From Limnothrix sp. FACHB-406 (lineage in GTDB: Bacteria; Cyanobacteriota; Cyanobacteriia; CACIAM-69d), in assembly GCF_014698235.1 (NCBI RefSeq), contig NZ_JACJSP010000006.1, forward strand, positions 124,001 to 188,000: DNA of 64,000 nt, in the 5' to 3' direction. Below are positions 45,460-54,914 of this stretch, one piece after another (positions within the stretch are counted from its first letter, which is position 1; the number at the start of each line of letters is the position of its first letter). Under the pieces are notes generated by a model, which did no database searches, was not told the origin of the DNA, and saw nothing but the letters and a program-made list of their open reading frames with translations. A program made the translations under genes and the position numbers.

Positions 45460-46225
45460 GACGCGATCGCCTCCAAAATTACGAACATTAATCAATATCT
45501 AACCTTACGCCTAACCTTTAGACCCAGCACTTTCTCTCTCCCTCATGCCAAGCCTTGGTCTCTAGTTTCAAGGCCCTCGCCGCCAAAAGCAAATGGTTGG
45601 GGTGATCAGGACGAATTACAGCCCACCGGAATCGCCACCCCATCAGAATTGCATGAGAGACCCAGTTAGAGGTTAGGATTGGCCGCCGATCGGCCCCCGG
45701 CCAGTTGTTAAAGATAGTTAAAAAATCGCAAAACCACCAGCAAAGTAGGCGTGAATTGAGCGCAAGGACAACCGCGCCTGGCGGTGACCATGCCCTTCTT
45801 TGGGGCCATCGTGATTCTCTGGCCCTCTTTGGGGTTAATCAACGGTCTATCTCCCCTTCAAGCGACCCAGCGCGATCGCTCGTCAATGGGCAGGGTGATC
45901 GCACCCGCGCCCAGGGATATTGAACAAGACCCAAAAGGGACAAAGCCAGCGGCTGACCGGCGCGTTGGTTGATGTCTGGGGTTGTAGCTGTTAGAACGTA
46001 AGGGTTAATCAACGGTGATTGAGCGGATGAAGCTGACTTCGCCGCAATAAAGCAGGAAGCCTCCTGATTGCCGCATTTGCTGGCGAGTCGCAGCCATGAT
46101 TTAGAGAAGCCGTAACGAAAAGAAGCAGGAACCCGACTCGCGAGGCTCGGGAATCGCCGCCCATCAGGGGTGGAGAAGATGTCAACAGCGCTGTAACCAA
46201 AACGTTTGGGTAAGGGTTTGTCGTC
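45460..46225. other. Gene-free region before the giant acidic protein
   Basis: About 765 bp without a convincing gene. It holds the second copy of the degenerate dispersed repeat (46030-46117). After that, 46124-46183 contains hairpins and ends GTGGAGAAGATGTCAAC, which resembles the right end of IS200/IS605-type tnpB elements. The open frame 45839-46240 on the minus strand shows no family and is probably spurious. Confidence 0.4.
46030..46117. repeat. Degenerate dispersed repeat, copy B
   Basis: Partner of 13806-13892 (about 70% identity by eye). It contains a short inverted repeat in GCAGGAAGCCTCCTGATTGC (AGGA and TCCT arms). Confidence 0.5.
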
Positions 46226-49200
46226 GTGACGCTCGATCAAGACTTGGAAATTAAAAGCCTTTTGGCCGACCTAGACGCGGCTCTTGCTGCGGCTGGTAAC
46301 GATACAACGCAGGTTCAAGCGCCCCGAGCCTTAATCGAGCAGGTGCGAAGTCGTTTAACCCAATTGGCGACTCCGACCACGGATGCCGGTGAGGTAGCGA
46401 TCGATGAGGCCCTGTGGGTTCAGCAGTCTTGGGATGCGCTCGCGCCGGACTTGCAAACGGAACCACCGGCCACCACCACCGTGCAAGCCTTGGCCCAAGG
46501 ACTGTTGCGATCGATGCAGCAGGAGATTGACCAACTGCGCCAAGGGGCGATCGCCCCAATCCAGTCAGATTTGGAGTCTCTGCGTCAACAGCGCCAAATT
46601 CTGAGCGAAGAAATTGCCCAACTGGAAAATCAGCGCCAGTATTACCAATCCCTGGCCCAGCAGCAGGCGAACCAAGAGCAGATCATCGGCGACTTTTTGC
46701 AACAAGTGCGCGATCGCCTGCAAACCAGCATCACCGACCAAGTTTCGCAGCTCGTGGCTCGTAAGGAAGCGGCCCCTAGCTCCCAAGACCTCACGGAACT
46801 GGACAGCTCCGCCAGCAGCATTCTGGAGCATTTGCAAACAACCCTCAACGCCATCACCAGCACCCTGCAATCCAATTCGCAGCGCTACGAAGAGGCCCTG
46901 AATGCGGCCCTGGAGCGGATGCATGTGCTGGGCGAAGAAAGTGAAGCGGTGCTTGATCACTGGCTCAGTCGTTTGGCTTCGGCCCTGGGCCGCGATTTGC
47001 CGGCCGACGAAGCCGCGATCGAGGGACGTTCCGAGGCGACCAACGCGGCCGACGAACGTTCATCGGCAATCGCCACCAGTTTGGCCCTGTCGGCCCTGGG
47101 AGGTGGGGCGATCGCGGCCACGGCTGCGGCCACCGCAGACCCCGCCGACGCTACGGAAGCAGCACCCCTCGATTTGGATCTGAACTATGACTTACCCACC
47201 GATGACGCATCGGATTGGGCGGGGAGTTCGGGTTTCGGTGAACCTGAGGCCGCTGAACAGGGGAGTGAGCTGACAACGGCCGAGGCTGGTCAAGCACCGG
47301 ATGCGCTGGATTTGGATCTAGACCTGGCGATCGATTCCACAGTCCATGACCCCACGGCAGATCTGAGCACGATCGCCCCGATCGAGGATCTTCCCAATTC
47401 GGAAGCTGATTTCAGGGCTGAACTGGATCCGTTGCTGGCTCCCGATCAAGACAACAGCGCCGCCACGGACGATCTCGGGGCCATTGATGATCAAGCCATT
47501 GCCGATCAGGCCGTTGATGATCAGACCATTGGCGACATTGACTTTGATGCCCTGGATCTGCCGCCCTTGACAACAGAATCGATCGCGGCGGGAGATTCAG
47601 CAATCGAACTGAACGAGGCGATCGCCACCGAAGCGCCCGCACCAACCGACAGCGACGATCTAGACACCAGCGATCCCACCTGGATTGGCTCCGAGGAAGA
47701 TATTTTTTCGGATGTGGATGCCATCTTCCGGTTTGATGACCCCGTGGAGCCGGAAACCACCGCCCCGGGTGATTCAGCCTCAGATGATGCCGACCCAGGC
47801 GATTGGGATCCTCTAGCCGCCGTGACAGGGGCCACCGTGGCCGGCGTTGGCCTGCTGGGCGTGGCCGCTTCAGCGGAAGCGGCCCTCCCGCCCGCAGACC
47901 TGCCGATCGCCCTCGATGCGATCGCTCCGCCCCCCTCTCTGGATTACGGCGCAGAGCCGGATCTCAGCGACAGCCCCCCCTTGCCCGATGGCCAATCCCC
48001 GGCGGACATCATCGACGCGGTGGATGCTACCAGCGAGGTCACCAATTTGGATCTGCCTTGGCAAGCAGAATCCACCGCCACGGCAGATTTGAGCAGCTTT
48101 AGCGGCGGTGGGGGTTCGTTCACCACGGCTGACGGTTTGGATCTGGATGAGCCAAGCCCGGCGCTGGGGTTAGACCTCCCTTCAGACCTCTCTTCAGAGG
48201 TGAATTTTGAGGCGATCGGGGAGCCAACTGCTGCACCGGAGGCGATCGAAGCGGCCGCCGCCAGTGAATTTAGCCCCCTCGCAGGGCTTGAGAATTGGTC
48301 GGTGGAGCCGGATTTGGAAGCGGTCGCCCCCGCCGATAGCGTTTTGCCGGAGCCTTGGCTGGACTCGGAACTCACGGGTGATGCAGACCTGGCCGAGGAC
48401 GTGAGCCAGTGGGATCAGATTGCGGTGGAAGCCCCGGATGCGGGTAGCTCGCCCCTTGAGCCGACCGATGCTTGGGATTTGGGGAATGAAGTTCCATCCC
48501 TGGAACCCGATGCCGAAGATTCCGCCCCCTCCGAGCCTGACCCCAGTGCTGGGCTGGATCTTGGTCTTGAGCTGGATTCGGAACCGGAGTTACCGCCGCT
48601 GGCCGCTGAGTTGGCTTCCGAGTCGGAAGATTTGGGCGGTGATTTGCGGGCGGAGCTGGCCGCTTGGCAGCAACCCAGTGATGCTGGGGTCAGTGATGAT
48701 CTGGAGTCGATCGCCCCGTCCATCGAAGATTCCTTCTGGCAAGTGGAGGAAGAGGAACAGCCGATTGAAAGCTCGATCGCTCCCAGTGATTTGGAATTGC
48801 CAACGCCGGAAGCTATTGCCACCTTTGATCCGCCCAATCAGTTTGACCAATCCCTTGAGCAACCCCCTGAGGAATCTTTTGAGGAATCTTTTGATCAACT
48901 GCCTGAACCGTTGCTCGATCAGCCCGAGGATGATCTGTTCGCGCAGGATCTTGACCCAGGCATTGACCCAGCGATCGACCCAGCGATCGAACTAGAGCCA
49001 GAGTTGATGTCTGCCTTCGACGGCACACCCGACACCAGCTTGGTGGCAGAAGAAACGCCCGGGTTTGAAGGATCCTGGTCAGATGAGCCTTCCGATCTGC
49101 TGGCGGCGGAATCGGCGGCCCCAGCAGATCTCCTGGGAGGCGCGGCGGATGATGACCTTGGCCTTGACCTCGCGCTAGATGTGGCCAGTGATAGCGACCT

Positions 49201-51490
49201 CGGAGCGATCGACCTATCCGGCAATGTTGAATCGCTGCCCTTGGGCTTAGGGGCTGACCCGGACGCGGGCGACTTGGCAGACTTGGGAGTCGCTGATCTG
49301 GGAGCGATCGAACTGGAGGGCGATGGGGCGAGTGATCTGGGTGGTGATCTGAATGATCTGAATAATGATTTGGATTTGGACTTGGCCACTGATCTGGCTG
49401 ACGACCCAGGTTCGGATCTGGAAGCGGCCTTGGGCACAGACTTGGGCGCGGATCTCGATCAATCCACTCCGGCCGATGAACTCAACACCCCAGGTTTCGA
49501 GAACCTGGAATTCTTGGCCGCCCCCATCGGTAGCCTGTTGCCCCCCGACCAGGGACAACCGATCGGCGAAACCGAAGAGGCAGTAACGTTTGATTTCTGG
49601 GACGGCGAAACGAACCAGCCAGCCCCGGAACCCGAGTTGGCATCCGACGGGGCGATCGAGCCGGGCCTCGAAGGGTCGGATTTAGGCGATTTGGCATTAC
49701 CGGAAGATTTGGTCTTGCCGGAAGACGGTTCCGGGTCTGATCTTGGCGCAGACTTTGGCGATGATCTGCTGCCGGGTTTGGATTTGCCGGTGGATGAGGC
49801 GATCGAGGAACCCAATGATTTCACAACTGACGCGGCCATCGGTTCCGCGATTGATTTGACCTCAGAGGCAACCGATTTTGCGATCGCCAGCTCCGGGGAT
49901 ACAGCCCTTGAGGCCCTGGAAACCCCAGATCTGGACTGGTCTTCCGATCCTCTGGACTCGTCGGAAGCCTCATTGCCGAACGAATTTGCAGAGGCATTCC
50001 CAGCCGAGTCGGCTGCTGTGGGCGACTTGGGTTTGGATCTGTCTTTGCCCGCCGATGAACAAACCCAGAGCGATCCCTTCGATGCCGGTTTAGAGGCGAT
50101 CGCAGGGTTGCGCGACGACCTGAGTTTCGGTGACATCAGCAGCGCCTTTGGCAATGCTCTAGATTCCAAGGTCACAGCGGAGTTATCGGAACTGGAAACC
50201 GACGCAGCCCTAAATCTCCCTGAGCAAGTGGATTGGGAAGCGGCCTTGGCGGAACCGGCTGTTGAGCAGGATTTGACCGCCGAGGCCTTGGCCACAGACG
50301 ACTTGGCCACAGAGGCGGCGACCACTGACGCATGGACTGATCTAGGCAACGCCAACGATCCAAGCATCAGCGCTCCTGTGGAGTTAGGTCAATTCATGAC
50401 TGACGCATGGACTGACTTAGACAACGCCAGCGATTCCAATGCCGATGAACCAGAGGAGTCCAGTGATCTTGCCGCCTATTTCGTGGAGTTCAGCGATCAA
50501 CCGTCAACGGCCGCTGAAGCCGAAGATCAACCGACATCCCTGGAGTCCCTAGACTTGGGCGATGACCTGGATTCCCCGATCGAGGATTTGGGCGACGATC
50601 CCGGGACGGCATTCGGCATCGAGGGACTGAGCGATGAGGTGGGGGATGATTTGGGCTTAGAGCCAAACTTCAGCGCTGACTTCAACCCGGGTCTAGGGGC
50701 CGATTTGGGATCCACTGAGTTCAACCCTTTGGCGGACTTGGAGACCAATCTGGAAACCGCTGCGGATCCTGATTTGTTGGCGGCGGTTGGTGAAGCCAAT
50801 GACGATCCGCTGCTGGAGTTTGCCAATGACTCAGGCTTGGAACTGCCGGAACTTGCCGCTGAGGATGAATCGGACTTCGCTACCGATCTGGATCTCGGCG
50901 CGGATCTCAACCTGGCCGCAGAAGCCAGCGCAGATGATTTTGATTGGGCCGCAGATTCCACGCCCCCGATCGTCCCGGAAGCTGACACTGCACCGCTGGA
51001 GATGGATAACCTGCTGTTGGAGATGGGGGAGGCCACGGATGATGGGGCGATCGCCCCTTCCCTTCTAGATTTCAATGCTGAAGCTGAGGATCTCGACTTT
51101 GGCGACGGGGCCACAGCCAACGCGGAGCCGCTGGCCGGTTTGGATCCGCTGGATTTGGATCTACCTTCCTTTGATGAGGCCATGGGTGAGCCGCTGTCGC
51201 TGGATGATGTGACGGCGAATCCCTTGGAAATCAGCAGCCTGGATCAAGCCCTTGACATGGGAATGGCGGCCTTTGAGCTGCCCAATGCGCCAACGGATGG
51301 ATCTTTGGATCCGATCGCCCTGGATCTGACCGGTGGGACTGATTTTGACCCAACGGCGCTGGATGCGGCCTTGACGGAATTTGGTGAATCATCGGTTTCC
51401 CCCTTGGGCGAACTGGATCCAGAGCTGGATGCGCTGCTGGCGGAATCCCTGCTGGCGGATACTGACCTGGACGAAACCAAGAAGGAATGA
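46226..51490 (+). CDS. Giant polyanionic low-complexity protein with N-terminal coiled coil
   Basis: A 1754-residue protein beginning at GTG 46226. Residues about 1-275 look folded and helical. About 90-150 (LRSMQQEIDQLRQGAIAPIQSDLESLRQQRQILSEEIAQLENQRQYYQSLAQQQANQEQ) is a coiled coil, and helices continue to ALERMHVLGEESEAVLDHWLSRLASALG. From about 275 to the end it is nearly all D, E, A, L, S, P, G and T, with repeats such as LDLDLDL, ADLGADL and DLGLDL. There I count about six Arg and three Lys in nearly 1,480 residues, and saw no Cys. Two Ala/Gly-rich hydrophobic patches (near 288-303 and 533-554) could touch a membrane. The stop overlaps the next start (ATGA), so the two proteins are translationally coupled. 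I do not recognise a family. Confidence 0.85.
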   Translation: MTLDQDLEIKSLLADLDAALAAAGNDTTQVQAPRALIEQVRSRLTQLATPTTDAGEVAIDEALWVQQSWDALAPDLQTEPPATTTVQALAQGLLRSMQQEIDQLRQGAIAPIQSDLESLRQQRQILSEEIAQLENQRQYYQSLAQQQANQEQIIGDFLQQVRDRLQTSITDQVSQLVARKEAAPSSQDLTELDSSASSILEHLQTTLNAITSTLQSNSQRYEEALNAALERMHVLGEESEAVLDHWLSRLASALGRDLPADEAAIEGRSEATNAADERSSAIATSLALSALGGGAIAATAAATADPADATEAAPLDLDLNYDLPTDDASDWAGSSGFGEPEAAEQGSELTTAEAGQAPDALDLDLDLAIDSTVHDPTADLSTIAPIEDLPNSEADFRAELDPLLAPDQDNSAATDDLGAIDDQAIADQAVDDQTIGDIDFDALDLPPLTTESIAAGDSAIELNEAIATEAPAPTDSDDLDTSDPTWIGSEEDIFSDVDAIFRFDDPVEPETTAPGDSASDDADPGDWDPLAAVTGATVAGVGLLGVAASAEAALPPADLPIALDAIAPPPSLDYGAEPDLSDSPPLPDGQSPADIIDAVDATSEVTNLDLPWQAESTATADLSSFSGGGGSFTTADGLDLDEPSPALGLDLPSDLSSEVNFEAIGEPTAAPEAIEAAAASEFSPLAGLENWSVEPDLEAVAPADSVLPEPWLDSELTGDADLAEDVSQWDQIAVEAPDAGSSPLEPTDAWDLGNEVPSLEPDAEDSAPSEPDPSAGLDLGLELDSEPELPPLAAELASESEDLGGDLRAELAAWQQPSDAGVSDDLESIAPSIEDSFWQVEEEEQPIESSIAPSDLELPTPEAIATFDPPNQFDQSLEQPPEESFEESFDQLPEPLLDQPEDDLFAQDLDPGIDPAIDPAIELEPELMSAFDGTPDTSLVAEETPGFEGSWSDEPSDLLAAESAAPADLLGGAADDDLGLDLALDVASDSDLGAIDLSGNVESLPLGLGADPDAGDLADLGVADLGAIELEGDGASDLGGDLNDLNNDLDLDLATDLADDPGSDLEAALGTDLGADLDQSTPADELNTPGFENLEFLAAPIGSLLPPDQGQPIGETEEAVTFDFWDGETNQPAPEPELASDGAIEPGLEGSDLGDLALPEDLVLPEDGSGSDLGADFGDDLLPGLDLPVDEAIEEPNDFTTDAAIGSAIDLTSEATDFAIASSGDTALEALETPDLDWSSDPLDSSEASLPNEFAEAFPAESAAVGDLGLDLSLPADEQTQSDPFDAGLEAIAGLRDDLSFGDISSAFGNALDSKVTAELSELETDAALNLPEQVDWEAALAEPAVEQDLTAEALATDDLATEAATTDAWTDLGNANDPSISAPVELGQFMTDAWTDLDNASDSNADEPEESSDLAAYFVEFSDQPSTAAEAEDQPTSLESLDLGDDLDSPIEDLGDDPGTAFGIEGLSDEVGDDLGLEPNFSADFNPGLGADLGSTEFNPLADLETNLETAADPDLLAAVGEANDDPLLEFANDSGLELPELAAEDESDFATDLDLGADLNLAAEASADDFDWAADSTPPIVPEADTAPLEMDNLLLEMGEATDDGAIAPSLLDFNAEAEDLDFGDGATANAEPLAGLDPLDLDLPSFDEAMGEPLSLDDVTANPLEISSLDQALDMGMAAFELPNAPTDGSLDPIALDLTGGTDFDPTALDAALTEFGESSVSPLGELDPELDALLAESLLADTDLDETKKE

Positions 51491-52839
51491 GCCGATCGAC
51501 CGATGGGCGCTGGTGTTTGGGCCTCAGCTTAGGAGACGGCCTCTGGGCAGTGGCCCTGCGCGATCGCCAGTCCGATCGGGTTGGGTTGCTCGGTCAAGTC
51601 CAAGTCAGTGGCGCAACCTTCGTTCAACCCTGGAGTTCGTTGGATGGGCAGTCACCGGAATCTGGCGGATCTCGGTTGCTGTTGGATGCAGGTTTGCCCT
51701 ACCGCAATCCCCAAACGGGCCAAGCGCATCCCCTGGTCACCTGGGCCGGTGAATTGCGACCCTTGCCACAATTGCTGGAGACACTAGCCGAGTCCCTGGC
51801 AAGGTTGCGGGATCCGGCGATCGCTTGGGTCACCGCCACCGGAAAGCCTGTGCCAAGCCAGGTGCTGCGATCGGTTGAGGACGTGGTAGTGGGCTATCCC
51901 GTCCCCTCCGGAGAAGCCTTCCGGTTCAACAGCCGAGAACTGGTGCTGAAGGCTGGCTTGGTCACCCATGGTCAACGGGTGATGACGGTGGCCGAAGGAT
52001 TGGGGGCGGCCCTGGGTTGGGATGGGCTGCAAGGTTGGGGCTGCTGCTGGGTGATTGATCTGGCGCTGCCGGGCCCTTTGCCCCTGACCCCATCGCCCAC
52101 CCCAGCCCCCTTAACCCAAGCTCACCTAACCCAAATCACCTTGCTCGATCGGGACTTTGGCCGACAACTGGGCCAAACCCACGGCTTAACTGGTCCATGG
52201 CATGGTTGGCCCCAATGGATTGAGACCCTAAATTCAGCCCTCAATCATTTGGCGGCCCAATCGGGCATTGCTCCCCAAAAGGTAGAACGGATTTTGTTGC
52301 GTGGCGCGATCGCCCAAGCTCCCCAATCGAGTGACCCCACCGGGGCCCTTCAGGATTACCTGCGTCAAAAATGCCCCAGCGCCACCCTCCATTGGGAACC
52401 CTCCTCCCAACCGCTCGGACGATTGGCCATGGGGTTGAGTCGGATGGTGGACTGTCCGCCCTGGGATGAGGCCAAGCCCTATGATGACTACTTTCTGTTT
52501 GCGGCCCTGTTGCGCCATTTGACCCCGGAACCTCAACCGCTCGATCGACTCTTGGAAGCCTTGGCGCAAGATGGCATCCACGGCCGCACCTGCCGTCGAT
52601 CGATTCAACAACTGCTGGCGGGGGAAATTCCGCCCGGTCTGTTACCCCATCCATGCTGGGCCCCCAACTCCCTGGCGGATCCGGACTATCAAGCGCTGGC
52701 GGCCCAATCACCATTTCAATGCTTGGCTAGCGGGTGGTATGCTCTCGATGCTTCGGCCGGAACCCGTTGGCGACGCTATTTAGGCCTGGTGTGGGGGCGA
52801 TCGAGCACGGCAGCTTTGGAACCGATCGGGGCGATCTAG
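51487..52839 (+). CDS. Putative actin/Hsp70-fold (ASKHA-like) protein, degenerate
   Basis: A 450-residue soluble protein whose ATG overlaps the preceding stop codon. The start (WCLGLSLGDGLWAVALRDRQ) resembles the phosphate-1 loop of Hsp70/actin-fold ATPases. CCWVIDLALPGPLPL aligns with the phosphate-2 strand, with Asp kept but the Gly-Gly-Gly lost. KVERILLRGAIAQAPQSSDPTGALQDYL followed by LGRLAMGLSRM resembles the adenosine motif of DnaK (V-x-x-V-x-L-x-G-G-x-x-R-x-P). I infer an ASKHA fold that may not hydrolyse ATP. About 100 C-terminal residues after MVDCPPWDEAKPYDDYF are specific to it. Coupling to the giant acidic protein suggests a physical partner. Confidence 0.72.
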   Translation: MSRSTDGRWCLGLSLGDGLWAVALRDRQSDRVGLLGQVQVSGATFVQPWSSLDGQSPESGGSRLLLDAGLPYRNPQTGQAHPLVTWAGELRPLPQLLETLAESLARLRDPAIAWVTATGKPVPSQVLRSVEDVVVGYPVPSGEAFRFNSRELVLKAGLVTHGQRVMTVAEGLGAALGWDGLQGWGCCWVIDLALPGPLPLTPSPTPAPLTQAHLTQITLLDRDFGRQLGQTHGLTGPWHGWPQWIETLNSALNHLAAQSGIAPQKVERILLRGAIAQAPQSSDPTGALQDYLRQKCPSATLHWEPSSQPLGRLAMGLSRMVDCPPWDEAKPYDDYFLFAALLRHLTPEPQPLDRLLEALAQDGIHGRTCRRSIQQLLAGEIPPGLLPHPCWAPNSLADPDYQALAAQSPFQCLASGWYALDASAGTRWRRYLGLVWGRSSTAALEPIGAI

Positions 52840-52882
52840 GGCCACTTGATCACACACCAATCTTCATCAATCGATTCAGCCC

Positions 52883-53581
52883 ATGACTGTTTCCCCTCCC
52901 CGATCGCCCGCCGATTTACCCCCCGAGCCAGAGAACCGCCCGCTTCAGCCTCCCCGCACAGACACGATCGCCCCATTAGCCCTGGTGGAAACGGCCTTCT
53001 TAGCCAGTGCCGCCAGCCTCATCTGGTTAGTCAATTTTTATTTCCCCCTTGGGCCGGCGCTCCGGGTCTTTTTTTCCCTCCCGATCGCCTTGGTTTATCT
53101 CCGATGGGGATCCCGATCGGCTTGGATGGCGGCCATTGTGTCCGGACTCTTGCTATCGGTGCTGATGGGCCCGCCTCGCAGCATCCAATACGTGATGCCC
53201 TATGGACTTCTGGGGGTCTTGCTAGGCTGTCTATGGCGGCGTGGCGTAGGTTGGGGACGTTCCATTGCCCTGGGAACGCTCCTGAGCGCCACGGGGCTGT
53301 TTTTCCGAATTGCGTTGGTTTCCACCCTGCTTGGGGATGATCTGTGGACTTACGTCACCGTCCAGGTCACCGGTTTGCTGGAGTGGGGAGCCACCCGGTT
53401 GGGCCTGCTTTGGCGGCCGGAACTGGGAGCGGTTCAAGGAGCAACGGTTTTGATGATCCTGGTCAATGCAGCCGTGTATGTGTTCGCGGTGCATTTGGTC
53501 TCCTGGGCCGTCTTTGAGCGGTTGGGCCTGCGGTTGCCACCGCCGCCGCGCTGGGTTCAAACCTTACTCGAGATAGACTAG
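52883..53581 (+). CDS. DUF2232 family membrane protein
   Basis: A 232-residue integral membrane protein with a Pro-rich cytoplasmic N-terminus and about six helices (for example LVETAFLASAASLIWLVNFYF and LVNAAVYVFAVHLVSWAVF). LRVFFSLPIALVYLRWG with WMAAIVSGLLLSVLMGPPRSIQYVMPYGLLGVLLG is characteristic of the DUF2232 family, related to small-molecule transport S-components and YybS. Function unknown in cyanobacteria. It starts 43 bp after the actin-like gene and ends 26 bp before the CobT-like gene, so all four plus-strand genes probably share a transcript. Confidence 0.82.
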   Translation: MTVSPPRSPADLPPEPENRPLQPPRTDTIAPLALVETAFLASAASLIWLVNFYFPLGPALRVFFSLPIALVYLRWGSRSAWMAAIVSGLLLSVLMGPPRSIQYVMPYGLLGVLLGCLWRRGVGWGRSIALGTLLSATGLFFRIALVSTLLGDDLWTYVTVQVTGLLEWGATRLGLLWRPELGAVQGATVLMILVNAAVYVFAVHLVSWAVFERLGLRLPPPPRWVQTLLEID

Positions 53582-53607
53582 GAACGCTTGATCAGGCGAT
53601 CTGCGCT

Positions 53608-54855
53608 ATGGCAATGATGCAGCCACAGGATATTCAGCCATTGTCGATCGATCAATTGCCAGCGGATAACTGCGACTCGATGCTGCCCCCGTCGTTGCAC
53701 ATTTTGGCGGGGGGCGATCGAGCACGGGCTTGGGTGCAATCACGACGTGGCCAACAACCGCTGTTTAGCTGTGTGTTGGGGTTCACGGAAACGGGGCTGA
53801 TTCCGGGCATCTCTGCGGCCGGGGCTACTCCGGCCGATCGCCGCTACACGGCCCTGGCCGATGCGGAATTTTTGGTGAATGGGCCCAGGGGCAATCCGGC
53901 CTATCCGCTCCCTCCCTTGGCTGGGGGAGCCTCACCGGTTTTGATTTCTCGGGCCATTTTGGAATCGCTCCATTGGCGATTGCGTGTGATTAATGCGGGG
54001 CTACAGGATTTGCCCTCCATTCCCCACATCCGCATGGGCGGACTGCCGGCTCGCTGTTTAAGCACGGGCTATGCGCTCGATCGAGCCGTGGTGGAGCAGC
54101 TCTTTGCAGCGGGCTATCGTTTGGGACAACAGCTCGCCACCGAGGGCAACCCCCTGCCGCCGGATTATTTGCTGATTTCTGAATGCGTTGTGGGCGGCAC
54201 TAGCACAGCCCTGGCGGTCTTGTTGGGACTGGGGATTGATGCCACCAACCGGGTCAACAGCAGCCATATTTTCTGTAACCATGCCCAGAAATTGGACTTA
54301 GCTCTTACGGGCTTGCGGCGATCGGGTCTGGGCGAGTGGCATCCCGATCGCCAATGCGTGCAAGGATCCCTCGACCAAGATCCGCTGGCCGTGGTGGCGG
54401 CGGTGGGCGACCCCATGCAACCGGTGGCGGCGGGCATGGCCCTTGCGGCCAGCCAAACCAGCGGTGTGCTGTTGGCGGGAGGAACACAAATGTTGGCAGT
54501 CTATGCCCTGGCCCGGGCGATCGCCCAACGCCGACAGTTGCCCTGGAAACCGGAGGCGATCGCCGTTGGCACGACCCGTTGGGTGGCCTACGATGCCAGC
54601 GGCGACACCCTTGGCCTGGCCAAGGCGATCGCCCCACCGGAGGAGGAACCGATCCTGCTCACAACCTTGCTGAATTTTGCCCAGTCCACTTGGACGCAAT
54701 TACGAGCTTATGAAGCCGGATTTGTGAAGGAAGGAGTTGGGGCCGGCGGGGCGGCCATCGCGGCCAGTTGTGCCGCCGGTTGGGACAGTGAGCGCTGTCT
54801 CCAGGCAATTGAAGGGTTGCTCAGTCGCTGGTCAACGGTGCTGCATAATCCCTAG
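53608..54855 (+). CDS. CobT-like nicotinate-nucleotide phosphoribosyltransferase (TIGR00303/UPF0284)
   Basis: A 415-residue protein of the family annotated as nicotinate mononucleotide-dependent phosphoribosyltransferase, related to CobT, which activates the lower ligand base of cobalamin. Conserved segments include SCVLGFTETGLIPGISAAGATPADRRYTALADAEFL, LLISECVVGGTSTALAVLLGLGIDA and DPLAVVAAVGDPMQPVAAGMALAA. SGVLLAGGTQMLAVYALARAI and KEGVGAGGAAIAA, where CobT has its catalytic Glu, complete the set. Many cyanobacteria make pseudocobalamin, and the true substrate of this branch is not settled to my knowledge. ATG 53608 fits; ATGs two and three codons on are alternatives. Confidence 0.85.
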   Translation: MAMMQPQDIQPLSIDQLPADNCDSMLPPSLHILAGGDRARAWVQSRRGQQPLFSCVLGFTETGLIPGISAAGATPADRRYTALADAEFLVNGPRGNPAYPLPPLAGGASPVLISRAILESLHWRLRVINAGLQDLPSIPHIRMGGLPARCLSTGYALDRAVVEQLFAAGYRLGQQLATEGNPLPPDYLLISECVVGGTSTALAVLLGLGIDATNRVNSSHIFCNHAQKLDLALTGLRRSGLGEWHPDRQCVQGSLDQDPLAVVAAVGDPMQPVAAGMALAASQTSGVLLAGGTQMLAVYALARAIAQRRQLPWKPEAIAVGTTRWVAYDASGDTLGLAKAIAPPEEEPILLTTLLNFAQSTWTQLRAYEAGFVKEGVGAGGAAIAASCAAGWDSERCLQAIEGLLSRWSTVLHNP

Positions 54856-54914
54856 TGAATATCAGTGAATATCACAGTGAATGTCACCTGATTGGACATC
54901 GAGGGCAGGCATTT

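Noticed and set aside
45839-46240. 133-codon minus-strand ORF
   Set aside because: It covers the degenerate repeat and a possible IS end and overlaps the start of the giant gene on the other strand; no conserved features.
49459-50367. 302-codon Ser-rich frame antisense to the giant acidic gene
   Set aside because: It is the reverse complement of D/E/A/L-rich codons, giving Ser, Lys, Ala and Arg. No homology features or ribosome site.
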